Source: Candidatus Aenigmatarchaeota archaeon (GTDB taxonomy: Archaea > Aenigmatarchaeota > Aenigmatarchaeia > QMZP01). Taken from it: a stretch of 23,196 nt of DNA. The stretch lies in the NCBI GenBank assembly GCA_016202745.1, contig JACQOB010000135.1, positions 1 through 23,196 on the forward strand, given 5' to 3'. Under the pieces are notes generated by a model. It was not told the DNA's origin. It saw only the letters and a program-made list of their open reading frames with translations, and searched no databases. The position numbers were made by a program, and so were the translations under genes. Positions 6,001-12,747 of the stretch are shown one piece after another (position 1 is the first letter of the stretch; every line of letters starts with the position of its first letter).

Positions 6001-9000
6001 ATGTTCGGCCTCAGGGGTGCGTTGAGGAAAGGCAAGCAGGGAGTGCCAAAAGAGCCAAAACCGGAAAAGATGAAAGGCCCCCGTAGCTATCCCATAGTTT
6101 TCCTGAAGGAGCCCCAGAAATTCACCGCATTGCCGCACGCGGAAAACATATCCAAGACTGACGTGCGGTATCCGATTCTTGAGCCCTTTGTCTATGCCCA
6201 CGTGAAGTGGGATGACAAGGAGAAGAAGCTTGTATACCGCGTGCTCGAGCCCAAGCTACTCCCCGGCGATGAGGATATAATGAAGAAATTGGAGGAGGAC
6301 CTTATAGAGCTCATTGACGTGAAACTGACCCTGATAAAGGACCGCTTCAAGGCGATGGAATATTTGCACGGGCGGGTGCAGCAGATACTGAATGAAAACG
6401 GCATCGCCCTCCCTGAGGATCAGTACACAAGATTGATGTATTTTATCGTGAGGGATTTCATAGGCCTCAACGAAATAGAGCCGCTGCTTCATGACCCCTA
6501 TATAGAGGACATAGGCTGCACAGGGCTGTATACAGCCGTCTATATAGTCCACAGGAGGTATGGCTCAATTGAGACGAACATAATCTACAACGACCCTGAT
6601 TACCTCTCCAATTTTGTGGTGAAGATGGCCGAGAGGTGCGGCCGGTACATATCCTATGCCACGCCCCTGCTGGACGGAAGCCTGCCCGACGGGTCAAGGG
6701 TGCAGGCCTCCCTTGCGAAGGACGTCACGACAAAGGGCCCGACATTCTCCATAAGAAGGTTCAGGAAGAACCCCTACTCCCCGCTGGATGTGGTCAACCT
6801 CAAGACGGCCAACATAGACATGATGGCGTACCTGTGGGTCCTCATGCAGTACAAGACATCTGTCCTTATATGCGGCGGCGTGTCCACTGGCAAATGCATA
6901 GGGCCTGATGATTATATCCAGCTTGGAGACGGGGAAATAGTATCCGCAGAAGAGCTGCACAGCAGGGTTATCAGAACAAAAAGGCCATGTAGCTTATTCA
7001 CCATCTCAAACAATCCGCTGAAAATTGAAGCAACACCCGTGAACACATTCTGGAGACAGGAGTCTGAAAGGTTGTTCTCCGTGAAAACGCAAAGGGGCAT
7101 AAGCGTTTCTGTCACCACTGAGCACCCATTTCTGTGCATGAAAGACGGTGAATTAAGAATGGTAAAGGCTGCTGAGCTGAAAGAGGGGGACTTCGTTGCT
7201 TCTGCAAGGTACATCCCCGTGAGGGGCAAAAAGCAGCCAATAAACATGCTCGAGTATGACACTAGACTATACGCAAGAGGATGCCACAATCTTGTAAGGA
7301 AAATGGTTAAGAAGTCAGGCCGCAGCAGATCCGACTTAATAAATGAGTTGGGCGTAAATAAATACACATTTGATGAGTGGTTCAGGCATAACTCAATGCC
7401 ACTTGTAAAGCTTGCGCAGCTTGCCAGACTGGTAGGAGTGGACCCATATCATGTAGCAAGACAGGTGGACATACTGGCGGCAAAGACAAGCAAAAAAAAC
7501 GTAAAAAACATCACTCAAAGCTCCCTGGAACTGGCAATGATAGCCGGTTACGTAATAGGCGATGGCAACATAGACAAAAACTGTGTTAATTTCCACAATT
7601 CCAGCAGGAAGCTTAGGCGGCATTTTGGCAGACTGGTGGAAAGCACGTTCGGAATAAAAACATATACAATGTATCCTTCCCGGAGAACACCAAGGGAACA
7701 GATATTCTCTGGCGTTGTTGCAGAAATATTTGGCAAGGCATTCTCCATACCAAGCAGGCAGAAATCAAGAAGCGTAGCTATCCCATCCATTATAATGAAA
7801 TCTACACTGAAAGAAGTATCAGGCTTCATATCCGCATTATACGACTGCGATTCTTACGTGTCCAGGAGGGAATGTGCAATAGAATTCTCCACGGCATCCG
7901 AGAAGATGGCAAGGCAGTTGCCGTACCTTTTGCAAAGGTTTGGGATATGCCCCAGGACAAGAGTGAAATTGGTGAGAGGCGAGAAATATTATAGGGTGAA
8001 CATATATGGGATTAACGACCTCAAACTCTTTAAGGAAAAAATCGGCTACACGCATGAGGACAAAAAGATTGCCCTGGATCGCATAATAAGAAAGACAGCT
8101 CATTACATTACCAATGTGGATCTGCTGCCTGTAAACCCGGTCATAGCGGGCCTGTGCAGGCAGTATTGCATTAGCAATTCCGCGCTTGCCAGGCACGCAG
8201 GCCTTAAAAGGGAAAGCATAAGGGACATAATAAAGGGAAATGTAAGACCGCAGAGGCCGACTGTCAAGAAGATAGCGAGGGGCCTAAAACGCCTGGGAAT
8301 CTCTGACAGCCGCGTGAAATACCTTGGGCATCTTTCGGAATCAGATATATTCTGGGACAGGGTAGCATCGATAAAGGAGATGAGCAACGAAAAAAGACTA
8401 GTTTATGACGTCACTGTTGACGGCACGCATAATTTTGTTGCTGGTAATTTCGGCGGGCTTATAGTCTCCAATACAACGTTCCTGAACACTCTCAGCATGT
8501 TCATCCCCCCGGAGGAAAAGATAATATCAATTGAAGACACAAGGGAGATCAACCTGCCCCATGAGAACTGGATCCCCGCAGTCTCCAGGACGGGCTTCGG
8601 CGTGCCTGAGGCCAGCGGCAAGAGATACGGCGAGATAGACCTTTTTGACCTGCTCAAGGAGTCATTCAGGCAGAACCCCGATTACGTCATAGTGGGCGAG
8701 ATAAGGGGCAAGGAGGCATATGTGATGTTCCAGGGCATGGCATCCGGCCATGCGAGCATAGGCACCATACACGCGGGATCCGTGGATGATGTCGTCAAGA
8801 GGCTTGTGACGCCGCCAATAGAGCTTTCGCCCTCGCTCATAGAATCGCTGGACGTGATAGTAGTCATGACGCATTCCAGGGAGAGGGGCCAGTCGGCCAG
8901 GCGGGTTAAGGAGATAGCCGAGGTGCAGTCAGTTGATGCCAGGACCGGCGTGCCCCACATAAACAAGGTGTTCGTATGGATGCCGTCCGTTGACGAGTTC

Positions 9001-9633
9001 AAGGAAACCGTTTCTGAATCAGAGGTCCTGAGGAGGATCTCCTTCAAGGAGGGCATATCCTACAATACCCTTCTCGAGGAGGTAAAGAAGAGAAGGCATA
9101 CCCTTGAATGGCTGGAAAGGCATAAGGTATTCGCCTATGATGAATTCTCTAAGCTGATAAACCTCTACTACAAGGACCAGGGAACGATAATGCACTGGGT
9201 GGACAATGACCTGCCGCCATATTCCACAAAATCAGAGAAATATGTGGAGGATGTCTGGAAGAAGACAAAGAGAAAGATAGTGATACCGGACAAGGTGAAG
9301 GCCTATATTATCGAAAAACCGGAGCCAGCAGAGCCGCCCGGCGAGCCCCCAAAGCCGCCGCAGGCAGATGAGTCAGTCCGGTACACCCCGCCCAAAGACC
9401 CTTCCACCTACGGCATCACGAAGCGGGCCGGAAGGAAGTCGCCGGAGGAAATGCTCGAAGCCGTGGTGAAGAAAACCGGGCCAAATGCTGCTGAACAGAA
9501 GGAAAATGAGAAAAAGCCTGCGCACGGCCGGAAGGCAGCCTCAAAAGCTGGCGCGGCCAAGAAAGTGAAGGCAGGGCCTGCCAAGGCTAAGCCTCCGCCT
9601 GCAAAGAAAAAGGCAGCCGCCAGGAAGAGATGA
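6001..9633 (+). CDS. Type II/IV secretion (pilus/archaellum) ATPase with intein and basic tail
   Basis: The 1210-codon gene encodes a GspE/PilB/ArlI-type ATPase of about 684 residues after removal of a 526-residue intein (299-824). The spliced Walker A is GGVSTGK-TTFLN. After the intein come the Asp box (ISIEDTREINLP), Walker B region (YVIVGEIRGKEA) and His box (GHASIGTIHAGS), all intact. The N-terminal 290 residues hold the usual domain that opens onto the ATPase core. Hexamers of this family power assembly of pili, archaella or secretion pseudopili at the inner face of the membrane. The last ~110 residues are unusual: a Pro-rich linker (EPAEPPGEPPKPP) and then a Lys/Ala-rich histone-H1-like tail ending in AKKKAAARKR. 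The gene follows a KaiC-like ATPase and converges on a TadC-like gene, three bases from its stop. Confidence 0.92.
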   Translation: MFGLRGALRKGKQGVPKEPKPEKMKGPRSYPIVFLKEPQKFTALPHAENISKTDVRYPILEPFVYAHVKWDDKEKKLVYRVLEPKLLPGDEDIMKKLEEDLIELIDVKLTLIKDRFKAMEYLHGRVQQILNENGIALPEDQYTRLMYFIVRDFIGLNEIEPLLHDPYIEDIGCTGLYTAVYIVHRRYGSIETNIIYNDPDYLSNFVVKMAERCGRYISYATPLLDGSLPDGSRVQASLAKDVTTKGPTFSIRRFRKNPYSPLDVVNLKTANIDMMAYLWVLMQYKTSVLICGGVSTGKCIGPDDYIQLGDGEIVSAEELHSRVIRTKRPCSLFTISNNPLKIEATPVNTFWRQESERLFSVKTQRGISVSVTTEHPFLCMKDGELRMVKAAELKEGDFVASARYIPVRGKKQPINMLEYDTRLYARGCHNLVRKMVKKSGRSRSDLINELGVNKYTFDEWFRHNSMPLVKLAQLARLVGVDPYHVARQVDILAAKTSKKNVKNITQSSLELAMIAGYVIGDGNIDKNCVNFHNSSRKLRRHFGRLVESTFGIKTYTMYPSRRTPREQIFSGVVAEIFGKAFSIPSRQKSRSVAIPSIIMKSTLKEVSGFISALYDCDSYVSRRECAIEFSTASEKMARQLPYLLQRFGICPRTRVKLVRGEKYYRVNIYGINDLKLFKEKIGYTHEDKKIALDRIIRKTAHYITNVDLLPVNPVIAGLCRQYCISNSALARHAGLKRESIRDIIKGNVRPQRPTVKKIARGLKRLGISDSRVKYLGHLSESDIFWDRVASIKEMSNEKRLVYDVTVDGTHNFVAGNFGGLIVSNTTFLNTLSMFIPPEEKIISIEDTREINLPHENWIPAVSRTGFGVPEASGKRYGEIDLFDLLKESFRQNPDYVIVGEIRGKEAYVMFQGMASGHASIGTIHAGSVDDVVKRLVTPPIELSPSLIESLDVIVVMTHSRERGQSARRVKEIAEVQSVDARTGVPHINKVFVWMPSVDEFKETVSESEVLRRISFKEGISYNTLLEEVKKRRHTLEWLERHKVFAYDEFSKLINLYYKDQGTIMHWVDNDLPPYSTKSEKYVEDVWKKTKRKIVIPDKVKAYIIEKPEPAEPPGEPPKPPQADESVRYTPPKDPSTYGITKRAGRKSPEEMLEAVVKKTGPNAAEQKENEKKPAHGRKAASKAGAAKKVKAGPAKAKPPPAKKKAAARKR
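6895..8472 (+). mobile_element. Homing intein in the secretion ATPase P-loop (526 residues)
   Basis: The intein begins with Cys directly after the Walker A lysine (GGVSTGK-CIGPDDYIQLGDGE). It ends with FVAGNFGGLIVSN before extein Thr, so the insertion splits the nucleotide-binding GKT. Block B TTEH is at intein residues 74-77. The LAGLIDADG motifs are IAGYVIGDG (216-224) and FISALYDCDS (311-320), the second with Ser replacing the usual Gly. The penultimate residue is Ser rather than the common His, a variant that may alter the speed of Asn cyclisation. A helix-turn-helix-like segment lies between splicing and endonuclease parts (about 131-183), and another lies near the C-terminus (NSALARHAGLKRESIRDII, about residues 430-450). 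The intein looks more A/T-rich than the host gene, as expected for a mobile element. Confidence 0.9.
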
Positions 9634-9636
9634 AAC

Positions 9637-10506
9637 CTACACGCCCGGATGAGTCGTTTCAAGGAATGCGAGGAATGATATGTTCACTATGGGGATGAAT
9701 ACAAAGGTCATGACCAGCATAAGGTCCCGCACGCCAAGCCCCCCTATGTCGCCGCCTATGATCCCGATTATCCCCAGTATGGCCAGCATGATGAGCGGCG
9801 CCGCTATCAGCAGAGCCGTATAGATGTCCGCGTAAGTTGCCAGCGTCTGCATGTACCGCTCCCTCTTCACCCTGTAGTCAAAAAGCGATTTGTCTGTCAT
9901 TTGCTCCAGGAAATCCTCAAGGTTCCCGCCCTCCGCTATAGTTGTGTGAATCCCGTCGAGAAGCTGTTTGAAGCTCTCGGAAGGCGTCCTTGACGCGGCG
10001 TCCTTAATAGAATTGAGGGAGGACATTCCGAATGTTTTTATGTTCCTGACAATTATCCCGGCCTGCCTGGAGATCTCCCCGTACTCCCTGAAGTTTGCGA
10101 GGAGCTCGAACATGAACTCCGGCGGAATGCCGGAGGACACTATGGCATTCATGTGCGCCAGGGCAAAAGGCAGGTTGTTGTCAATAGACTTCCTCATGCC
10201 CTTTGCCTTCTGTATCGGATATGTGTAGAAGGCTGCAAACACCATGCACGCGGTTATTACTGGCACGAGCATTACAAGATAGATGAACACGGAAAGTTCG
10301 AGCGCGAACGCCAGCTGCAGCGCGATGACGGCGGCCAGCGAGGCCACAAACGAGAGCAGGACAGACATCAGCAGCATTGAAACCCATGCCCTGAGCAGGA
10401 CATGCATGTTCGCCTGCTTCAGCTGCGGCCGGAGGGCCTCGAAGTGGGAGACCAGCCTGTCAGCCTTGCCGCCGAACAGCCCAAGGGCGGCGGATTTGTA
10501 GCTCAT
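9637..10506 (-). CDS. TadC/ArlJ-like type II secretion F-domain membrane protein
   Basis: This is a 289-residue polytopic membrane protein. Two hydrophobic segments lie at about 41-62 and 66-95. A cytoplasmic stretch contains the T2SSF-type helices (NLPFALAHMNAIVSSGIPPEFMF in parts, then GGNLEDFLEQMTDKSL). Two more membrane segments lie at about 223-250 and 256-280. The family forms the membrane platform on which the secretion ATPase acts. Most archaeal ArlJ/PilC-like platforms contain two F-domains and more than 450 residues; this has one, like bacterial TadB or TadC, so a partner may be encoded elsewhere. It is convergent with the ATPase gene rather than downstream in the same operon. A TATA-like box (10529-10539, minus strand) lies about 28 bp upstream of the ATG. 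Confidence 0.85.
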   Translation of the reverse strand: MSYKSAALGLFGGKADRLVSHFEALRPQLKQANMHVLLRAWVSMLLMSVLLSFVASLAAVIALQLAFALELSVFIYLVMLVPVITACMVFAAFYTYPIQKAKGMRKSIDNNLPFALAHMNAIVSSGIPPEFMFELLANFREYGEISRQAGIIVRNIKTFGMSSLNSIKDAASRTPSESFKQLLDGIHTTIAEGGNLEDFLEQMTDKSLFDYRVKRERYMQTLATYADIYTALLIAAPLIMLAILGIIGIIGGDIGGLGVRDLMLVMTFVFIPIVNISFLAFLETTHPGV

Positions 10507-10528
10507 GTGTTATTATTGTCACCCCTGG

Positions 10529-10539
10529 AATAAAATATC
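10529..10539 (-). promoter_or_regulatory. TATA-like box for the TadC-like gene
   Basis: GATATTTTATT on the minus strand is centred about 28 bp before the ATG at 10506, and no Shine-Dalgarno precedes that ATG. This fits a leaderless transcript. Confidence 0.45.
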
Positions 10540-10585
10540 ACCGGCGCCAAGAACGGAAGATACGCTTATTACAATGCCGGGGCGC

Positions 10586-10846
10586 CTAGTTCTTCTTCCT
10601 GACTATGTTCCTGTGCCTCGCGCATGCGGGGCAGGCATACATCTTCTCATGGGTAAGCGACATGGCGAACCTGCCCTGTGCGCCCAGCTCCTTCCTGATC
10701 ACCGGGTCCGTAATCCTGAATCCCCTGACAGTCGGGAACGTCTTGTAGCGCGGGACCTTCCTGCCGCAGAATCCGCAGTTTACCATTGACTCGCTGCCGC
10801 GCGACTTCGTGTGGTGCCAACCTCTTTTGTAATATTGCCGCCCCAT
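10586..10846 (-). CDS. rps26e: 30S ribosomal protein eS26
   Basis: The 86-residue basic protein has two zinc-binding pairs, NCGFCGRKVPRYK and YACPACARHRNIVR, arranged as in eS26 (CxxCGR-VPRDK ... YCVSCAIHSKVVR). eS26 sits at the mRNA exit region of the small subunit near the 3' end of 16S rRNA. The ATG at 10846 (MGRQYYKRG) is preferred over an upstream in-frame TTG at 10855. A TATA-like box (TATATATA, about 10876-10883) would place the transcript start a few bases before it. eS26 is known in eukaryotes and Crenarchaeota/TACK lineages and is absent from most Euryarchaeota, so its presence helps place the organism. It shares orientation with the TadC-like gene downstream. Confidence 0.85.
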   Translation of the reverse strand: MGRQYYKRGWHHTKSRGSESMVNCGFCGRKVPRYKTFPTVRGFRITDPVIRKELGAQGRFAMSLTHEKMYACPACARHRNIVRKKN

Positions 10847-10875
10847 ACAAACCAACTTGCTGACTACGGTCTAAG

Positions 10876-10883
10876 ATATATAT
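10876..10883 (-). promoter_or_regulatory. TATA-like box for eS26
   Basis: An alternating TATATATA run lies about 34 bp before the ATG at 10846, which predicts a very short leader. Confidence 0.5.
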
Positions 10884-10923
10884 ACGGTACCGCCTTATTA
10901 ACGGCACATCAATGACATCCCGG

Positions 10924-11100
10924 CTAAACCTTGCGGTCTTTGTGTATGGCCCTAAGCTGCTTTGACTTGCATTTGCGGCAGTTGATTTTCCTCGCCTTGA
11001 CCTTGGCCGGGCTGGCCTTGACCCTTCCGCCGCACTTCATGCATATGAATACCCTGCTGAACAGCCTCGCTTCGGCCTCAGGGAATTTCTGCTTTGGCAT
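10924..11100 (-). CDS. rpl40e: 50S ribosomal protein eL40
   Basis: This 58-residue basic protein starts MPKQKFPEAEARLF, the N-terminal signature of archaeal eL40, and carries two zinc knuckles, CMKCGG and CRKCKS. Archaeal eL40 is a free small protein, whereas eukaryotes make it as a ubiquitin fusion. It binds near the factor-binding region of the large subunit. The ATG at 11100 is preferred to an in-frame TTG at 11109 because the family begins there. It is divergent from cbf5, with which it shares an AT-rich gap, and is followed 77 bp later by eS26 in the same direction, so the two ribosomal genes may be expressed together. Confidence 0.9.
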   Translation of the reverse strand: MPKQKFPEAEARLFSRVFICMKCGGRVKASPAKVKARKINCRKCKSKQLRAIHKDRKV

Positions 11101-11194
11101 ACCATCCAACCTGTGAACCCATGCAATGCTTTTCTGCCGCTTTGCATGCCGCCAGTTCGCTTGTAATATAAATGCAGTTCCTTTTTAAATAGAT
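11101..11194. promoter_or_regulatory. Divergent promoter region, eL40 / cbf5
   Basis: GTAATATAAA at 11164-11173 lies about 27 bp before the cbf5 ATG and could serve as its TATA box. Read on the minus strand, the same element (TTTATATTAC) would give eL40 a leader of about 40 nt. A second AT tract, TTTTTAAAT (11182-11190), is closer to cbf5. Confidence 0.4.
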
Positions 11195-11770
11195 ATGGAC
11201 GGCTTCATTCTCGTGGACAAGCCAAAAGGCATCACCAGCGGCGAGTGCGCAAGGATGGCTGCAAACACCCTAAACGCGGGCAAGGCCGGCCATGCGGGAA
11301 GCCTGGACGGGAACGCCTCCGGCATGCTGCTGGTTGCGCTGGGTGCCGCCAGGAAGTCCATTGGCAGCTTCATGCGCCTCAGAAAAGAATACCGCGGCAC
11401 CCTCAGGCTGCATGGTGATGCGGACAGGGAAGCCATAACAGCCGCTTTCAGGAAATCCACCGGAAGGATAGTTCAGACTCCGCCGAGGAAGTCAAGGGTT
11501 GCGCGCAAGCCGAGGGAGAGGGAGGTCTATTCCCTGGAAATAATCCGGATGAGGGGAAGGGACGTTGAGTTCGCAGTCTCCTGCGAGGCCGGCACATACA
11601 TAAGGAAGCTTGCCAGCGACATAGGCGCCGAGATAGGGTGCGGCGGCCACCTGGCCGAGCTCAGGAGGACAAGGATAGGCCCGTTCACCGAAAAGGATTC
11701 CGTGAGCCTCGAGAACCTGAGCGGGAAATATCTCATATCCGCAAAGGAAGCCATAAACAGATTAAAATAG
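11195..11770 (+). CDS. cbf5: Cbf5/TruB-type tRNA pseudouridine synthase lacking the PUA domain
   Basis: The 191-residue protein matches archaeal Cbf5 through its catalytic domain: GFILVDKPKGITS at the start, AGHAGSLDGNASGML with catalytic D38, EYRGTLRLHGD (Y66), QTPPRKSRVARKPRERE, and CEAGTYIRKLASDIG at 130-144 followed by AELRRTRIGPF. Cbf5 isomerises uridine to pseudouridine, either guided by H/ACA RNA or directly at U55 of tRNA. Archaeal Cbf5 is normally about 330 residues with a C-terminal PUA domain that grips the ACA box and the tRNA CCA end. This one stops at about the end of the catalytic core, with no PUA domain downstream, and lacks the usual ~40-residue N-terminal extension. The Pro after the catalytic Asp is replaced by Gly. 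The tRNA-Cys gene starts 24 bp after the stop. Confidence 0.9.
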   Translation: MDGFILVDKPKGITSGECARMAANTLNAGKAGHAGSLDGNASGMLLVALGAARKSIGSFMRLRKEYRGTLRLHGDADREAITAAFRKSTGRIVQTPPRKSRVARKPREREVYSLEIIRMRGRDVEFAVSCEAGTYIRKLASDIGAEIGCGGHLAELRRTRIGPFTEKDSVSLENLSGKYLISAKEAINRLK

Positions 11771-11815
11771 CGTTAACAACTAATTCTAATCCTCGCAGAG
11801 ATGGCGGAATGGCTA

Positions 11816-11860
11816 CAAGCTGGCGGCTTGCGCGGCGTGCGCATAGCCGCCCTTGCCAGA
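11816..11860 (+). other. tRNA-Cys intron 1 (45 nt, D-loop)
   Basis: The bulge-helix-bulge fits well. Exon TGGC (11810-11813) pairs with intron GCCA (11855-11858). The 5' bulge is TA|C (11814-11816) and the 3' bulge is GA|G (11859-11861). Inside, the intron folds into a long hairpin: AAG/CTT, then GGCGGCT (11822-11828)/AGCCGCC (11845-11851), then TGCGC/GCGCA. Cutting after the second base of each bulge restores a normal D-arm. A cut one base earlier on both sides gives the same product. Confidence 0.8.
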
Positions 11861-11898
11861 GACGCAGCCGCCTGCAGAGCGGCGTAACGGGGTTCGAC

Positions 11899-11975
11899 TT
11901 GGATGCCTGCTGAGTAAATTGCTGCCTGGTCAAATATAACCAAGCAGACATGCGGAACAGCCGGATCGGCGAATA
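11899..11975 (+). other. tRNA-Cys intron 2 (77 nt, T-loop position 59/60)
   Basis: Exon TTCG (11893-11896) pairs with intron CGAA (11970-11973). The 5' bulge AC|T and 3' bulge TA|T are each three bases, directly above the T-stem: the canonical bulge-helix-bulge. Splicing yields T-loop TTCGACT. The inner helix below the 5' bulge is weak (GAT/ATC with mismatches). The intron can also fold on itself, for example ATGCCTGCT with AGCAGACAT (one mismatch). Confidence 0.82.
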
Positions 11976-11991
11976 TCCCCGTCTCTGCTTA

Positions 11992-12690
11992 TCAGGCCAG
12001 AATCAGCCTCAGGCCCACTATAGCCGCCACATAAGCTATTATGCCCAGCATGAAATACGCTGGCTGGCCTCCCTTCTCTTTCTGTATCGAATCCATCACC
12101 ACTATGTAAAGCAGGCTTCCTGCTATGAACCCGATAAGCATGTCAAAGACAAGCACCTCCACTTTGACGAAGAGTGTAATGGCCGTGCCGAGAAGGGTGG
12201 ACACCGAAAGCAGGGCTTTCACAGGGCCACTTTCCCTGACTTGCCCGTCTATCTCCTTCATTGAAATGGTGCTCGTCACTGAGTAAAGCATGATGGGGAT
12301 GAAGAAGAGGAAGCCCTTTATTGCGCTTGACCCTGTCAGGTCAACTATGATTATGCCGATGGCAAGGTGGTAAAGGAAGAAGGCCGCCGAATGCACCCTC
12401 TTGAGCTCCTTCCTGATCTCGGACCTTTTCATGGAGCGTCTCTCGATATATTTCTCAATGAAATGGAACATTGAAAATCCAATCAGGACGAACAGCAGGG
12501 ACATGTCAACTACAAGCCTGGAATCCCCATAGAATTGCGGGAACAGGTCCAGGAAAAGGTATGTGAGGAGTATGCCGGACGTGAATGAGATGAGCTTCAT
12601 CTTTTCCTTGAATTTCGAGAAATCTATGCGGTCGCTGAAAAAATGCGCTATCCCAAGCAGTATGCCGAACCCTATGGCAAGCAGGACCAT
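11992..12690 (-). CDS. Seven- to eight-span membrane protein, ZIP-like in layout
   Basis: The 232-residue protein is almost entirely hydrophobic segments with short charged loops. SGILLTYLFLDLFPQF and the C-terminal IAGSLLYIVVMDSIQKEKGG resemble the paired helices of ZIP metal transporters, which carry LLPE-type motifs at similar places. However, the ZIP metal site (HNxxDG and HExPEG helices) is not recognisable; the matching region reads YHLAIGIIIVDLTG. It may be a divergent ZIP-superfamily member or an unrelated membrane protein. I cannot name a substrate. It converges on tRNA-Cys with a two-base gap, and a TATA-like stretch (TTAATATT, about 12693-12700) sits close to the start. Confidence 0.6.
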   Translation of the reverse strand: MVLLAIGFGILLGIAHFFSDRIDFSKFKEKMKLISFTSGILLTYLFLDLFPQFYGDSRLVVDMSLLFVLIGFSMFHFIEKYIERRSMKRSEIRKELKRVHSAAFFLYHLAIGIIIVDLTGSSAIKGFLFFIPIMLYSVTSTISMKEIDGQVRESGPVKALLSVSTLLGTAITLFVKVEVLVFDMLIGFIAGSLLYIVVMDSIQKEKGGQPAYFMLGIIAYVAAIVGLRLILA

Positions 12691-12747
12691 GGTTAATATT
12701 TAATGCCCGCGTCCAGATAAATTGCTCTTCTCGTTTGCTCGCATCTC

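Larger units (their letters stand above)
11795..11989 (+). tRNA. tRNA-Cys (GCA) with two introns, in D-loop and T-loop
   Basis: The acceptor stem is GCAGAGA (11795-11801) with TCTCTGC (11982-11988), and the discriminator is T11989, as expected for tRNA-Cys. The anticodon arm is contiguous at 11867-11883: GCCGC, loop CTGCAGA, GCGGC, giving anticodon GCA. The D-stem GCG (11804-11806)/CGC (11863-11865) and T-stem CGGGG (11888-11892)/CCCCG (11977-11981) are each separated by an extra insert. Removing 11816-11860 and 11899-11975 gives a 73-nt cloverleaf with D-loop AATGGCTAG, a 4-nt variable loop and T-loop TTCGACT. CCA is not encoded. A weak TATA-like stretch lies at the end of cbf5 (about 11759-11769), so co-transcription with cbf5 is also possible. 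The 3' end is two bases from the convergent membrane-protein gene. Confidence 0.9.

Noticed and set aside
11822..11851. Anticodon stem of the tRNA at GGCGGCT/AGCCGCC
   Set aside because: It gives no usable anticodon for a tRNA with this acceptor and leaves an overlong variable region; it fits as the inner hairpin of the D-loop intron.
11867..11887. Class II tRNA (Leu/Ser) with long variable arm
   Set aside because: The arm GCCGC/GCGGC is better read as the anticodon arm: loop CTGCAGA gives GCA, U73 fits Cys, and removing two bulge-helix-bulge introns gives a standard 73-nt tRNA. No Leu/Ser anticodon works.
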